Assembly: GCA_963752965.1 (NCBI GenBank)
Contig: CAVWAJ010000016.1
Location: 372,001-436,000, forward strand
Direction of reading: 5' to 3'
DNA length: 64,000 nucleotides
From: QHXW01 sp963752965
GTDB lineage: Bacteria > Acidobacteriota > Terriglobia > Bryobacterales > Bryobacteraceae
Shown here: positions 1-8,547 of the stretch, piece after piece
Layout: each line of letters starts with the position of its first letter
Numbering within the stretch: the first letter of the stretch is position 1
Position numbers and translations under genes: made by a program
Notes under the pieces: generated by a model
Database searches by the model: none
The model's input: only the letters and a program-made list of their open reading frames with translations
What the model was told of the DNA's origin: nothing

Positions 1-399
1 GTATCGTTGTGGTTGAGCGACCCCAATGTGAACAGCGGTACCTGCAGCAGTGCGGATGACACTGGAAGCTGTCCTAGTACCCACCAGAAGTGCTTTTCGC
101 TCGGAGTGAATACTTCCTCACCGATTCCGATAGACGGCTGCCGATCCTATGCAGGCCCACCAAAGGAGTGGCACTATATACTCACTCCATGCCCCACTTG
201 TAATCCGGTTGTACCGTACTGCAACACGTCAGTCGGAGACGTGTGCATTAACGGATCTACCGGGCCGTACATACATCAATGTGGCAGCAATCCGCAGTAC
301 GCGGAACAATGCCTATTTACCATCGGCTACGGCCCGATCACCTACAGCACCTCAACTACAGCAGGGTTTGCAGTTGCATCCGCTTACAATGCGCATTGA
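1..399 (+). CDS. Cys-rich protein, 3' part only
   Basis: The reading frame is open from the first base of the window, so the true start lies upstream and only the last ~132 codons are visible. The product has about 14 cysteines, several in pairs such as CPTC and spaced as in extracellular disulfide-rich domains, and is rich in Ser, Thr, Gly and Pro with little charge. That composition suggests an exported, disulfide-stabilised protein, but I recognise no family. The gene ends at TGA and is followed 50 bases later by a long hairpin that probably terminates it. No function is assigned. Confidence 0.45.
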   Translation, partial: VSLWLSDPNVNSGTCSSADDTGSCPSTHQKCFSLGVNTSSPIPIDGCRSYAGPPKEWHYILTPCPTCNPVVPYCNTSVGDVCINGSTGPYIHQCGSNPQYAEQCLFTIGYGPITYSTSTTAGFAVASAYNAH

Positions 400-448
400 G
401 AGGCAGCGGGCGCACTCGATTGGGCGTTCGATAAGTCGGCGCTAAAAG

Positions 449-490
449 CTCACCAACAGGATAGGGGGTACTCCCTGTCTTGTTGGTGAG
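449..490 (+). terminator. Hairpin terminator after the Cys-rich gene
   Basis: A 10-bp perfect inverted repeat (CTCACCAACA at 449-458, TGTTGGTGAG at 481-490) encloses a partly self-complementary GC-rich loop. It is followed by a short TTT. It lies 50 nt after the stop codon of the Cys-rich gene and before a convergent methyltransferase gene, so it could serve both directions (AAAA flanks the other side). Confidence 0.6.
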
Positions 491-629
491 TTTCAGAGCA
501 GGCGTGCAAATGCTCCACTACCAGTCGCCGGAAGGGTGACCCAATAGACCCACTTCCCTAATAATTTCACAATGCTGTCCGAAACGGCTGCGGTCATCAA
601 CCTCCTGGGATCGCAATTGAAGTCGAACA

Positions 630-1328
630 TTATGGTTTATCGTTCGGTCCTCCGATGATAGGCTTTCTAAACCAGAGCCAATAATACTGGGAGCCAGCAC
701 CCTCAGTATGCTCAACAGTAAACCCTGAATCATCGGCCAGTCGTTGCACGTCAGATTCTGTGACCGGAACGCCGAGCCAGGTATCCTCCTCAGGGCGAGA
801 CAAAGATTGGGCTCCCTGAACCTGGAATTTGAACAGGGATCCGGGACGGAGGGTTCGGAAGGCTTCCTTACAATAGGAAAGAATTACGTCATATGTTGGC
901 ACATGCTGAAACACAATGAATGAAAAGGCGAAATCAAAGTGTTCGGGCGCTAGCCCGGCCAGTGAGTACCCATCCCCCACAACGAAATGAACGTTAGGCA
1001 CGCGTTTCAAGTTACGTCGCGCCTGTCGAATCATCTCGGGGCTGATATCTAAGGCTGTTACGTGTCCAAATATGCGAGCCAATGCTCGCGTCATGCGACC
1101 CACACCACATCCAATTTCAAGCATACTCAGATCTAAAGGAGATCGCGTTCCGCCGCAAATTCGCGCCATGTCAGTCATCACCTCGTTTGCGACATTGATC
1201 TCACCTGAGCGAAAGAATTCGCGGTCAGTCCAGTCTTCCTTGGAGTTCGCTACATAATGGCGAGCGTTCGTCACCGCACGCTTCTCCCACTCCTCTCGCA
1301 TGCGTTGAATTAGGTGTTCTTTGATCAT
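630..1328 (-). CDS. Class I SAM-dependent methyltransferase
   Basis: A 232-residue protein with the Rossmann methyltransferase signature: motif I EIGCGVGRMTRAL near residue 72, the acidic end of strand 2 in VTALDISPEM, a motif II-like VVGDGYSLAG, and the post-motif FQHVPTYDVIL. These features bind S-adenosylmethionine. The substrate cannot be read from the sequence. The N-terminal Met-Ile-Lys start at 1328 is preferred over the longer frame to 1388, because the extra 20 residues are low-complexity and precede the helical region (LIQRMREEWEKRA) usual at the start of this subfamily. It is a stand-alone gene, convergent with the Cys-rich gene and in the same direction as the small HTH gene at 1516-1740. 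Confidence 0.75.
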   Translation of the reverse strand: MIKEHLIQRMREEWEKRAVTNARHYVANSKEDWTDREFFRSGEINVANEVMTDMARICGGTRSPLDLSMLEIGCGVGRMTRALARIFGHVTALDISPEMIRQARRNLKRVPNVHFVVGDGYSLAGLAPEHFDFAFSFIVFQHVPTYDVILSYCKEAFRTLRPGSLFKFQVQGAQSLSRPEEDTWLGVPVTESDVQRLADDSGFTVEHTEGAGSQYYWLWFRKPIIGGPNDKP

Positions 1329-1515
1329 GACCTCGTAGCTGATAGATCCGTTCCAGCCGCCAATTCCATCACGCCTAACTCCCTGCAATATAACAGAATC
1401 CTCCGGCGATAACGAGCCGCTCGGATCCGCGAGGGAACGGCCAGAGACTGAGGTTATCGCGGCGAGCGAACGGAACGCTAAACCCGTGAGCGGAGAATCG
1501 CTATTATATCAACTC

Positions 1516-1740
1516 CTACCGACCATTCCCCGCGACGTTTAGCTTTGACGACTGACCTCGCTTTTTTGTTTTCAGCCACTCTCGCAGTTCCTGCTCGTCG
1601 AATCGCCAGTGCCGTCCGATTTTGACGGCTGGAATCTCACGGCATTCAGCCCACAAGCACAGTGTTCGGATAGAAATGCCCAACCACATTGCGGCGTCCG
1701 CTGTCGACAAGAGCATCGTCTTCTTCAAATCGGATTCCAT
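1516..1740 (-). CDS. Small excisionase-type HTH protein
   Basis: A 74-residue protein matching the MerR-like/excisionase helix-turn-helix fold: STADAAMWLGISIRTLCLWAE, then IPAVKIGRHWRFDEQELREWL, the typical helix-turn-helix plus wing. Proteins of this shape act as recombination directionality factors or small transcription regulators. A good ribosome-binding site (GGAGA, 6 nt before ATG) supports the start. It lies in an accessory region with two tyrosine recombinases, so a role in excision of an element is plausible. It is not adjacent to either integrase, however, and could regulate other genes. Confidence 0.7.
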   Translation of the reverse strand: MESDLKKTMLLSTADAAMWLGISIRTLCLWAECREIPAVKIGRHWRFDEQELREWLKTKKRGQSSKLNVAGNGR

Positions 1741-2371
1741 GTTGTTCTCCGCCTTTCAAGCCGTTAATTGTGAATTTTGCGCGCCTACGCCTCATTACTT
1801 GACATCAATATTGAGATATCCCGGGCCGCGGCTCACGAGGTGAGCTGAATACTGGCGTCAGTGGCCGCGGCTGAGGGAGCGCAGTCGAAAACGCCAGGCT
1901 CGCCCCGCGATGTGGCAGACCCACCCAGAGGAATGATGGCGCACACTCACTCATACATGTTTTGAAGAATCAAGGCTTTGGTGTGTCGCTAGCACAAAAA
2001 ATATTAGGGCATCCGTCAAGCTTATTATCCTCCAGAGCAAAGGTATTTTTCGATAGATTATTTGAATACTCTATTCTTTGTCGCTAGTGCAAGTTTAAGT
2101 TTTGTCACATTTCGCTTTAGAGGAACCCCGTTGGTCTCTGATGTGCGGGGCAATAATCGGCGCTCTAACGAATTATCTAGGGCTCGGAGATCCGGTGGCC
2201 AGATCGCAATAGGGTAGGCGGTCACACGCAGATGCGGGTACGTTGCTCCGCGAGTTTTGTCACTTGCTGTGCCTCAGCCGTTCTTGTGCCCTCTTTTTCT
2301 TGCGGCATTCGTTTGTAGAGGCTGTGGATAAGTGACTCTTTACAAGTAGTTCGTTTTCTGCTAATTGCGCC
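1741..2371. other. Non-coding stretch upstream of the IS110-type transposase
   Basis: I see no supported gene in these ~630 bases. The part from about 1960 to 2110 is clearly more A+T-rich than its surroundings and is bracketed by two copies of TGTCGCTAG (1984-1992 and 2079-2087). The left end of the IS110-type element, and any guide (bridge) RNA it encodes, should lie in the right part of this stretch if the element follows the IS110 subgroup layout. The boundary cannot be placed from a single copy. Confidence 0.4.
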
Positions 2372-2399
2372 TTGACACCCGACCGCCACGGCGTATCAT
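2372..2399 (+). promoter_or_regulatory. Sigma-70-like promoter before the IS110 transposase
   Basis: TTGACA at 2372-2377 and TATCAT at 2394-2399 are separated by 16 bp. They lie 38 bp upstream of the transposase ATG, which has its own strong AAGGAGG site at 2425-2431. IS110-family circles often create such a promoter at the joined ends. Whether this one is internal or junction-derived is unknown. Confidence 0.55.
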
Positions 2400-2437
2400 A
2401 AAGGTACGATGACGGGCGGCTACGAAGGAGGCGCCCG

Positions 2438-3445
2438 ATGCTTTACGTTGGAGTCGACGCTCACAAGAGCACATCGCAAATTACCGTCATGAATGAGGCT
2501 GGAGTGATCCTCCGGCGAAAAAACGTACACAGTACGAGCGAGGGTTTCAAAGGAGCCCTCGCCGGATTCAATGAGCCGTTCAAGGCTGTTCTTGAAGCGA
2601 GCTACAGCTGGGGACCAATGTACGACTGGCTCGACGACGTGAGCGAGGAAGTGTTGCTCGCCCATCCGTTGAAGGTCAGAGCCATCGCATCTGCCCGGAT
2701 TAAGAACGATCGCATCGATTCCGAAGTGCTGGCCCATCTTCTGCGCGCAAATCTGATTCCGGCAGCGCATGCGCCGTCGCGAGAGATCCGTGCGCTCCGG
2801 CGTGTTCTCCGGCAACGAATGTTCTTTGTTCAACTGCGCACGATGCTCCGAAACCGGATACGTGCCCTGCTTGCCCAACATTCCGTCAAACTTCCAGAGA
2901 ACGAAAGAATTTATACCAGGGAAGGCCGGGCCTGGCTTGATCGGGTCGCCCTGCCAGGTTCCGATGCGCATCTTCTCCAGGCAGACTGCGAACTCCATGA
3001 CAGCATCGAAGTCCAGATTGCATCGACCGATACTCTGATCAACAAGCTCGCCGCCCAGGATCCCTCGGTTAAGTGGCTGATTAGCCTGCCAGGCATTGGG
3101 CGTTTTCTGTCTGTTCTGATCCGCTGGGAAGCGGACGACATTCATCGGTTCCCGGACGCCAAACATTTCGTGAGTTATACCGGTCTGGCACCATCGACCT
3201 ACGCATCCAGCTCTCGGCTCGTTCATGGAGCGCTGACCAAGCAGGGAAACAAATGGCTCCGGTGGGCATTCATCGAGGCGGTGACGCCGGCTGTGCGTTC
3301 GTCGGAGTTCGTCCGCGACCACTACATGAAAGTGAAAAGCCGCCGCGGAACAAAAGACGCACGCTGTTCGGCAGCACGAAAGATTGCAGAGATCACTTAC
3401 ACGGTTTGGAGCGAACAACGCTGCTGGGAGGAGACACGCAGCTGA
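2438..3445 (+). CDS. IS110-family transposase
   Basis: A 335-residue DEDD recombinase. The N-terminal RuvC-like domain begins VGVDAHKSTSQITV (first Asp), continues with VLEASYSWGPMYDWL (Glu) and has the KNDRIDSEVLAHLLR motif (Asp-Ser-Glu). The C-terminal Transposase_20 domain is seen in SLPGIGRFLSVLIRWE and FVSYTGLAPSTYASS, followed by the conserved G-x-L-T-K-x-G-N-x-W-L-R-W segment. It therefore belongs to the IS110 group, whose members are known to use a bridge RNA encoded in the element's non-coding end. Length is normal and no disruption is seen. Element ends cannot be set because this group lacks clear terminal inverted repeats and only one copy is present. Confidence 0.92.
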   Translation: MLYVGVDAHKSTSQITVMNEAGVILRRKNVHSTSEGFKGALAGFNEPFKAVLEASYSWGPMYDWLDDVSEEVLLAHPLKVRAIASARIKNDRIDSEVLAHLLRANLIPAAHAPSREIRALRRVLRQRMFFVQLRTMLRNRIRALLAQHSVKLPENERIYTREGRAWLDRVALPGSDAHLLQADCELHDSIEVQIASTDTLINKLAAQDPSVKWLISLPGIGRFLSVLIRWEADDIHRFPDAKHFVSYTGLAPSTYASSSRLVHGALTKQGNKWLRWAFIEAVTPAVRSSEFVRDHYMKVKSRRGTKDARCSAARKIAEITYTVWSEQRCWEETRS

Positions 3446-3648
3446 CTTGCTCCAAAAGACTCCGGTTGCCCTCTATAACGTCCTGGGCATAATGGCCGCT
3501 GATAAAGGTTAGGGAACCGCGGGTCCAATCGTTACTTGTGCCATCTGGGCACCCATAGCAGGATGACCACAGAGTCTCGTCAGACGACGACGGATAAGTG
3601 TGCCCTGAGTTCTCCGGACACAACTCAAACCCAGCGAGAAGTGATTAC

Positions 3649-3779
3649 GCCCCTTTCCCCCTCTCGACGCATTCCACAACGGTCCTCGCCGTCAAGGGTT
3701 CGCTTCGCCGCGCAAAACCCGCGCGCCCTTGACCGCTCCGGGCCGTTGCGAAAGACCTATCTAACAAGGGGAAAGGGGC
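3649..3779. repeat. 131-nt four-tier nested hairpin
   Basis: Four inverted repeats nest inside each other: GCCCCTTTCCCC (3649-3660) with GGGGAAAGGGGC (3768-3779); CAACGG (3677-3682) with CCGTTG (3743-3748); GTCAAGGG (3691-3698) with CCCTTGAC (3726-3733); CGCGC (3709-3713) with GCGCG (3721-3725) around AAAACCC. It lies in the ~420-nt gap between the IS110-type transposase and the next gene. It may be a structured RNA of the element, a large palindromic chromosomal repeat that attracted it, or a bidirectional terminator. The rest of the gap (3446-3648, 3780-3869) shows no gene. Confidence 0.6.
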
Positions 3780-3869
3780 TTCCTGAAATGGAATTTCCGG
3801 CGTCTGCAAAACAAAAACAAACCACATCCCGTTCCGCAGCTTGACAGGAGACCGTCATAGCAGGACGTT

Positions 3870-4061
3870 ATGATACGTCAATCCAGGAATGGGGGCGGGC
3901 TCGAAAATCGGCGCAAACGGGTAACCGAACGGCCGGCAACTGGTTCGCATGAAAGCGAACCGGCGGATGCTTTCGTGGATGACGAAATAGATCCGGCGGA
4001 CTTTTTCGATCCCGAGGAGTTCGGCATACTCCGTCGAGGCTTTAATGCATCACATCCATGA
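3870..4061 (+). CDS. Small acidic protein overlapping the recombinase start
   Basis: A 63-residue open frame whose stop overlaps the start of the tyrosine recombinase gene by four bases (ATGA), the usual sign of translational coupling. The second half is strongly acidic (ADAFVDDEIDPADFFDPEEFG) and the first half basic. No family is recognised. Expression and start are uncertain because the Shine-Dalgarno sequence is weak. If real, it may be a small partner or regulator of the recombinase. Confidence 0.4.
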   Translation: MIRQSRNGGGLENRRKRVTERPATGSHESEPADAFVDDEIDPADFFDPEEFGILRRGFNASHP

Positions 4062-5032
4062 GCTCGGAGATGGTTCGAATTCCATCTCGCGAGCTCGCGC
4101 GCGCCGGGCTCGAAAACCTACCGGCCGTCATTGCGCGCGCCGGTGAGCGGGCCGCTTGGCGCTTCATCGAGTTCTTCACGGCGACGATCCGGAACCGGAA
4201 CACGCGGGCCGCCTACGCGGAGGCGGTTAAGCAGTTCTTCGCCTGGTGCGACGAGCACCGCATCCGGGCGCTTGACCAAATCAATCCGGTTGTGGTCGCC
4301 GCCTATATCGAGCAACACCCCGCGGCGACGCCGACCGTAAAACAGCACCTCGCAGCGATCCGGATGCTCTTCGATTTCCTTGTGACCGGCCAGGTCGTCC
4401 CCATGAACCCCGCGGCCTCCGTCCGGGGGCCAAAGCACGTCGTGCGGCGCGGCAAGACCCCCGTCTTAAAAGCTGACCAGGCCCGGACGCTCCTCGATTC
4501 GATCAAAACGGATTCGATCGTTGGCCTCCGCGATCGCGCCATCATCGGCCTCATGTGCTACACTTTCGCGCGGGTCTCGGCCATGGTGCACATGGGCGTC
4601 GAGGATTATTACCAGAACGGGAAGCGCTGGTGGGTCCGGCTCCACGAGAAGGGCGGCAAGCGGCACGAGGTCCCCGCTCACCACAATGCCGAGGCCTACC
4701 TTGACGTGTATCTCGACACTGCCGGCATCTGGGAAGAAGCGAAATCACCGCTCTTCCGGAGTGTGGACAAGCGGCGGCAGATTACGGCGAACCCCATGAC
4801 GCGCACGGACGTGCTCCGGATGGTGAAGCGCCGGGCGCTTGAAGCGGGACTCCCCTCTTCCACGTGTTGCCACACCTTCCGGGCGACCGGCATCACCGCA
4901 TACCTTGAGAACGGCGGCACCATCGAGAACGCCCAGGCGATCGCGGCGCACGAATCACCGCGGACCACGAAGCTCTACGATCGCACAAGCGACGAGATCA
5001 CGCTTGATGAGGTGGAGCGGATTGCGATTTGA
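4058..5032 (+). CDS. Tyrosine recombinase (phage/Xer-type integrase)
   Basis: A 324-residue site-specific recombinase. Residues ~30-115 form a SAM-like core-binding domain (NRNTRAAYAEAVKQFFAWCDE). The catalytic domain carries Arg-I in YTFARVSAMVHM, the beta-hairpin Lys in HEKGGKRHEVPAH, the HxxR box in CHTFRATGITAYLENGG, the second His in AAHESPRTT and the nucleophile Tyr in TKLYDRT. All catalytic residues are present. It is one of two tyrosine recombinases in the island. This one is not beside a tRNA and could belong to an older or nested element, or act in dimer resolution. It is coupled to the short ORF upstream. Confidence 0.9.
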   Translation: MSSEMVRIPSRELARAGLENLPAVIARAGERAAWRFIEFFTATIRNRNTRAAYAEAVKQFFAWCDEHRIRALDQINPVVVAAYIEQHPAATPTVKQHLAAIRMLFDFLVTGQVVPMNPAASVRGPKHVVRRGKTPVLKADQARTLLDSIKTDSIVGLRDRAIIGLMCYTFARVSAMVHMGVEDYYQNGKRWWVRLHEKGGKRHEVPAHHNAEAYLDVYLDTAGIWEEAKSPLFRSVDKRRQITANPMTRTDVLRMVKRRALEAGLPSSTCCHTFRATGITAYLENGGTIENAQAIAAHESPRTTKLYDRTSDEITLDEVERIAI

Positions 5033-5065
5033 TGCGCTACGGCAACAAAATGTGAGATTCTACCG

Positions 5066-5746
5066 ATGTTGGCGGATCTTGGACAATTTCTCCGCGCGCT
5101 TGCTCGTGACAGCATAGCGCTCTTGAGCGGCATAGCCTCGGTGATCCTATCAGCGATCAGCGCAACGGGAGTTCTTGCAGTCATTCCCAACTGGTTCTTT
5201 TGGATGGCCGCTGGAACCTGCGTTCTCTTCGCCGCGTTTCGGGTCTGGCAGAAAGAGCACCACACGGTGGTTGACCTCCAAGAAAATGTCCCGCCGCGAA
5301 TAGAGGTACAGGGTATCCCGGAACTTCTTGTTACAAATGGCACACGGCCCTTCTTCATCGTTCCAGAAGTCACCATCGCAAACCGTGCTCACGCAAAAAA
5401 CGTGAGTATTGGTGCTGTTCTCTGGGCCAGGATCAGTGGCGGCGGTGAGACCTATTGCCCACCGGAAACGAAGCCGTTTATCGCCTGGGAAAGTTCTCGG
5501 AGGACGTATACGAACCAACCTCTAATCTTTCCCTTAAACCTGCAGCCCCGGCAGACGGCACACGGGTATATCGCGTTCTGTGGGGACAATCTTCATGGGG
5601 TCGCCCATGAGCGCGTGGCGGATGAGTCTGGGTTGCAGTATTATGCGACCCGGATCGAATTTAACGACTATCTGGCAGAACCACCTCACGACAAGGACCC
5701 GATTTTCAGCCAGGAGATCAGGTTCCACATTGCGAGGAGCGGTTAA
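5066..5746 (+). CDS. Membrane-anchored protein of unknown function
   Basis: A 226-residue protein with two N-terminal hydrophobic segments (about residues 18-42 and 44-61) followed by a soluble C-terminal domain beginning after RVWQKEHHTVVDLQEN. The N-terminal half of the soluble part (PELLVTNGTRPFFIVPEVTIANRAHAKNVSIGAVLWARI) reads like alternating beta strands, suggesting an Ig-like beta-sandwich. I recognise no family. It starts 33 bp after the recombinase stop in the same direction, so it may be co-transcribed as cargo of that element. Confidence 0.6.
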   Translation: MLADLGQFLRALARDSIALLSGIASVILSAISATGVLAVIPNWFFWMAAGTCVLFAAFRVWQKEHHTVVDLQENVPPRIEVQGIPELLVTNGTRPFFIVPEVTIANRAHAKNVSIGAVLWARISGGGETYCPPETKPFIAWESSRRTYTNQPLIFPLNLQPRQTAHGYIAFCGDNLHGVAHERVADESGLQYYATRIEFNDYLAEPPHDKDPIFSQEIRFHIARSG

Positions 5747-5931
5747 TGGATCTCCTGCCCTCTGGGCTGGTGCTAGGTCTGTGGCCACCGTTGGCGTGAT
5801 TATAGGCGAAAGGCGTCATCTTGTCGCCATCCCTGTTATCCACACCCTCGGAAATCGTGCATTTGGAGAGGCCCCAGTCCCCGGCTGTCGCAGTGTAGGG
5901 TGGAAGGCGACAGAAGTCAGAGCTAGGTTTG

Positions 5932-7614
5932 CTATTGCGGCGTGAGAAGATATCCGCGAACCTGTCCGTTGAGTATTCCCCAGCCAACGATCTGGCCCGC
6001 ATCGTTGATAGCGGTGGCCTCGATGAGCGTCCAGCTCGGGTCGGAGATGAGCGTGTTGAGGTCGATCATGGAGCCGTTCTGTGAGAGAAAGGCGTGCATG
6101 GCTCCAGAGGCGGTATTCGCCCATCCCACCACTTGCTCGGAGGCATTTATGGCGTCAGCAATGCTTGAACTTCCTCCTAGCGTTCCCAAGCCTTGGATTC
6201 CCCCGCTACTCGTCCATAGGAACGCATGATAAGTGGTGGTGCCGTCGACCGAAGAGAAACCGACCACTTGACCAAGATCGTTGATCCCCGCCGCTCTGCT
6301 CGTGTTGTCTCCGGACAGAGTGCCCAGATCCTGCAAGCCCCCGGCGCTCGTCCATGAAAATGCTATCGAGCCACCCCAGTTGTTTGTCCACCCGACGACC
6401 TGTTCCGAACTATTGATGCCGTACGCAAGGGAAGATGGGCCGGCGCCGCCAATATCCTGCGGAGCCGAAGCGGCGCTCAACCACACGACAGCCCGCGTAT
6501 TAGCGCGTGGGGTTGTTGATGTGCCCGCAATTTGGCCGACGGCGTTAATCGCTAGTCCAATCGTGTACGGGGCACCTGGAAGAGGTGTCAATGTCTGTAT
6601 CCCCCCGACGCTCGTCCAAAGGAATGCGCTGGCCGGGCCAGGCGGCGCAGGGTTCTGGAGTGGAGTAGGACCTTCGGAACCCACTACTTGATTGAGCGCG
6701 TTGATTGCAAAAGCAACGCTTGGCTCAAGCGGTGCGTTGAGGTCCTTGATGCTGCCGTTCGTCCAAAGGAATGCGTGCCGTATGCGGCCCGCGGTATCTG
6801 CTTCGCCGACTACCTGGCCAGCGCTGTTGATGCCGTGCGCGACGGCGGTTGGTCCACCGAGGGTTCCGAGGTCGGTGATGGAGTAGTGAGTCGGCGGCCG
6901 AGGGGGCAAGCGGAGCCATCCCTGAATTCTGAAATACGCATAGCTTTGGCAATTGGATGGCGTCGGTTCGCAAGCTCCTTGGCGATCTAAAATCGTATAA
7001 CTGCCGTCTGGGTTAATGCTACCGGTCAGTCCCAGATTGATAGATTTCGACCAATTTTGCTCGATCAGTGTAACGGAAAATGTCTTACCGTTTATGCTTG
7101 GACTGCCTTTGATAACTGCCGCGTGACCGGGGTCACTTAGATCACATTGACTCAGCGTACTCTGAAAGAGTCGACAAAAGCTGACAATATCATCCGCTTG
7201 AGGCAGCGTGTTGCTGGTACAGCCAGTCTCTGGCTGACCAGGGGCAGCACCGGTGATGCAATTGGGATACACCGTCAACCCCAGATCAGGCGCCCGCCGA
7301 AAATAATCAACAGCCAATATGTTCCAATGGGTAGTATCAACTCCTTTACTGGCGTAATAGAAGCGGCGCGCGTATTCGGCACACTGATATAGCAGGGAAC
7401 CCTTGAGTTGGATTGGAGATTCTACGACTCCCCCGCACGAATCGGCATGGACGCTGCCATTATACTGAGCCGGAATGGTTTTCCACGTGTCTAAAACACA
7501 GCCGCAAGTATAATTACTGGAATTACCAACAACGCACGGTGGAGGTTGTTGAGACCGGCAAATTGTGACAGCCATCAAAGGCGTGATTAGCAAGAAGCGT
7601 CGATCGCATCGCAT
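5932..7614 (-). CDS. Secreted CHAP-domain protein with HAF beta-propeller repeats
   Basis: A 560-residue exported protein. After a short signal-like N-terminus, residues ~55-190 resemble a CHAP cysteine amidase/endopeptidase: Cys78 in LYQCAEYARRFYY, His164 in SDPGHAAVIKG and the IEQNW box near 185-188. From about residue 240 to the end there are about seven HAF repeats, each with the pattern (D)LGTLGG...A.GIN..GQVVG......HAFLW, known from acidobacterial and proteobacterial extracellular proteins and probably forming a propeller. A peptidoglycan-cleaving domain joined to HAF repeats is unusual. It is the last gene of a three-gene minus-strand operon (22-nt gap after the previous gene). Activity on cell wall is inferred from family only. 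Confidence 0.75.
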   Translation of the reverse strand: MRCDRRFLLITPLMAVTICRSQQPPPCVVGNSSNYTCGCVLDTWKTIPAQYNGSVHADSCGGVVESPIQLKGSLLYQCAEYARRFYYASKGVDTTHWNILAVDYFRRAPDLGLTVYPNCITGAAPGQPETGCTSNTLPQADDIVSFCRLFQSTLSQCDLSDPGHAAVIKGSPSINGKTFSVTLIEQNWSKSINLGLTGSINPDGSYTILDRQGACEPTPSNCQSYAYFRIQGWLRLPPRPPTHYSITDLGTLGGPTAVAHGINSAGQVVGEADTAGRIRHAFLWTNGSIKDLNAPLEPSVAFAINALNQVVGSEGPTPLQNPAPPGPASAFLWTSVGGIQTLTPLPGAPYTIGLAINAVGQIAGTSTTPRANTRAVVWLSAASAPQDIGGAGPSSLAYGINSSEQVVGWTNNWGGSIAFSWTSAGGLQDLGTLSGDNTSRAAGINDLGQVVGFSSVDGTTTYHAFLWTSSGGIQGLGTLGGSSSIADAINASEQVVGWANTASGAMHAFLSQNGSMIDLNTLISDPSWTLIEATAINDAGQIVGWGILNGQVRGYLLTPQ

Positions 7615-7635
7615 TAGGCAGCCTCTTCGCGGAAT

Positions 7636-8547
7636 TTACAATGGTTTGAATGTAGCCAAGATTTGGGGAAGGGTTTGGAATATCTCTTCCCCGCTGACTA
7701 CCTCGCCGTCAATGGCAACTTGCATTTCCGATGCCCCGAAAACGTATTGACCGGTCTCGCCAAGAAATATCGGCTGGGGGCCAACGCCGTTTTGAATGGC
7801 ATCCAATGAGGATGTGGGATCGACACTTATCGTAAAGACTATGGTGCCATCTGGAAACTGAAAGTGCACATTCTTGAGTGTTCCCGGATCGTCTCCGGGG
7901 GTTTCTGCCACGACAAGCCCCCACGCCGAGGGCACCTGGACAGAAAACAGCCGCTGGGAATCGGTCAGCGTCACCCAATTGGTAGTTGAGGTCGCCGGCA
8001 GAACGTTCAGTTCAAAAACTCCGGTTTGCGTACGGAGAAGCGAACCGCGAAATGCGGCTGAAATGCGAAGGTTCAACGTCCCAACCGGATACTGAGCGAA
8101 GGAGGTGACGGTCGTAAAAATGTTGTCTCCGGCAACCGCGTCGCCGTTAACTCCGTTGTCGTTCAAAGAACCGATAATCTGCGAGGTGCCGCTTGAGGAA
8201 ACATAAAGGAGATTCACGCTGTTTCTGATGACGGCCGGGTCACTGATCTGTGTCGTGATAGTGACCGGAGTGCCGGCGCCTGAAGTAATGCTTGACGGAG
8301 AAATACTAGCCCAATCAATAGTGTGGCTCGTAGTGGCAGCTAAGGGCATTGACCCGAGAGCGATAGTAGTACTGATTTGCAATGCTGAGCTTGAAGATGC
8401 CGTTGATGTGACTGCTGTTTGCTGCTGAGGCTCTTGCGTCGGGGTTGGGGAAGAAGGCCCACGTACCGGCTGTTCGTAGAGCCATGACGCTGCCACGCCT
8501 AAAACACTTGCGGCTAGGATGAGAGTAACGACGGCAATTTTTTTCAT
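7636..8547 (-). CDS. Secreted choice-of-anchor-type protein
   Basis: A 303-residue protein with an N-terminal membrane or signal segment (KKIAVVTLILAASVLGVAAS) and a long Ser/Thr/Gln-rich linker. Residues ~75-180 form a beta domain with the signature SLNDNGVNGDAVAGDNIFT, typical of choice-of-anchor X / Ig-like domains of extracellular proteins. The C-terminal part (residues ~185-303) has no recognised family. The start overlaps the stop of the upstream PEP-CTERM gene by four bases, so the two are translationally coupled. Cell-surface or secreted location is inferred. Confidence 0.65.
   Translation of the reverse strand: MKKIAVVTLILAASVLGVAASWLYEQPVRGPSSPTPTQEPQQQTAVTSTASSSSALQISTTIALGSMPLAATTSHTIDWASISPSSITSGAGTPVTITTQISDPAVIRNSVNLLYVSSSGTSQIIGSLNDNGVNGDAVAGDNIFTTVTSFAQYPVGTLNLRISAAFRGSLLRTQTGVFELNVLPATSTTNWVTLTDSQRLFSVQVPSAWGLVVAETPGDDPGTLKNVHFQFPDGTIVFTISVDPTSSLDAIQNGVGPQPIFLGETGQYVFGASEMQVAIDGEVVSGEEIFQTLPQILATFKPL

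Noticed and set aside
3649..3779. Integron attC site (ATCTAAC core and nested stems near a tyrosine recombinase)
   Set aside because: The core box is not at the 5' end, no matching GTTRRRY partner is present, and the recombinase lacks an IntI-like context.
3841..3874. Promoter TTGACA ... TATGAT before the 63-residue ORF
   Set aside because: The spacer is 22 bp, too long for a normal sigma-70 promoter.
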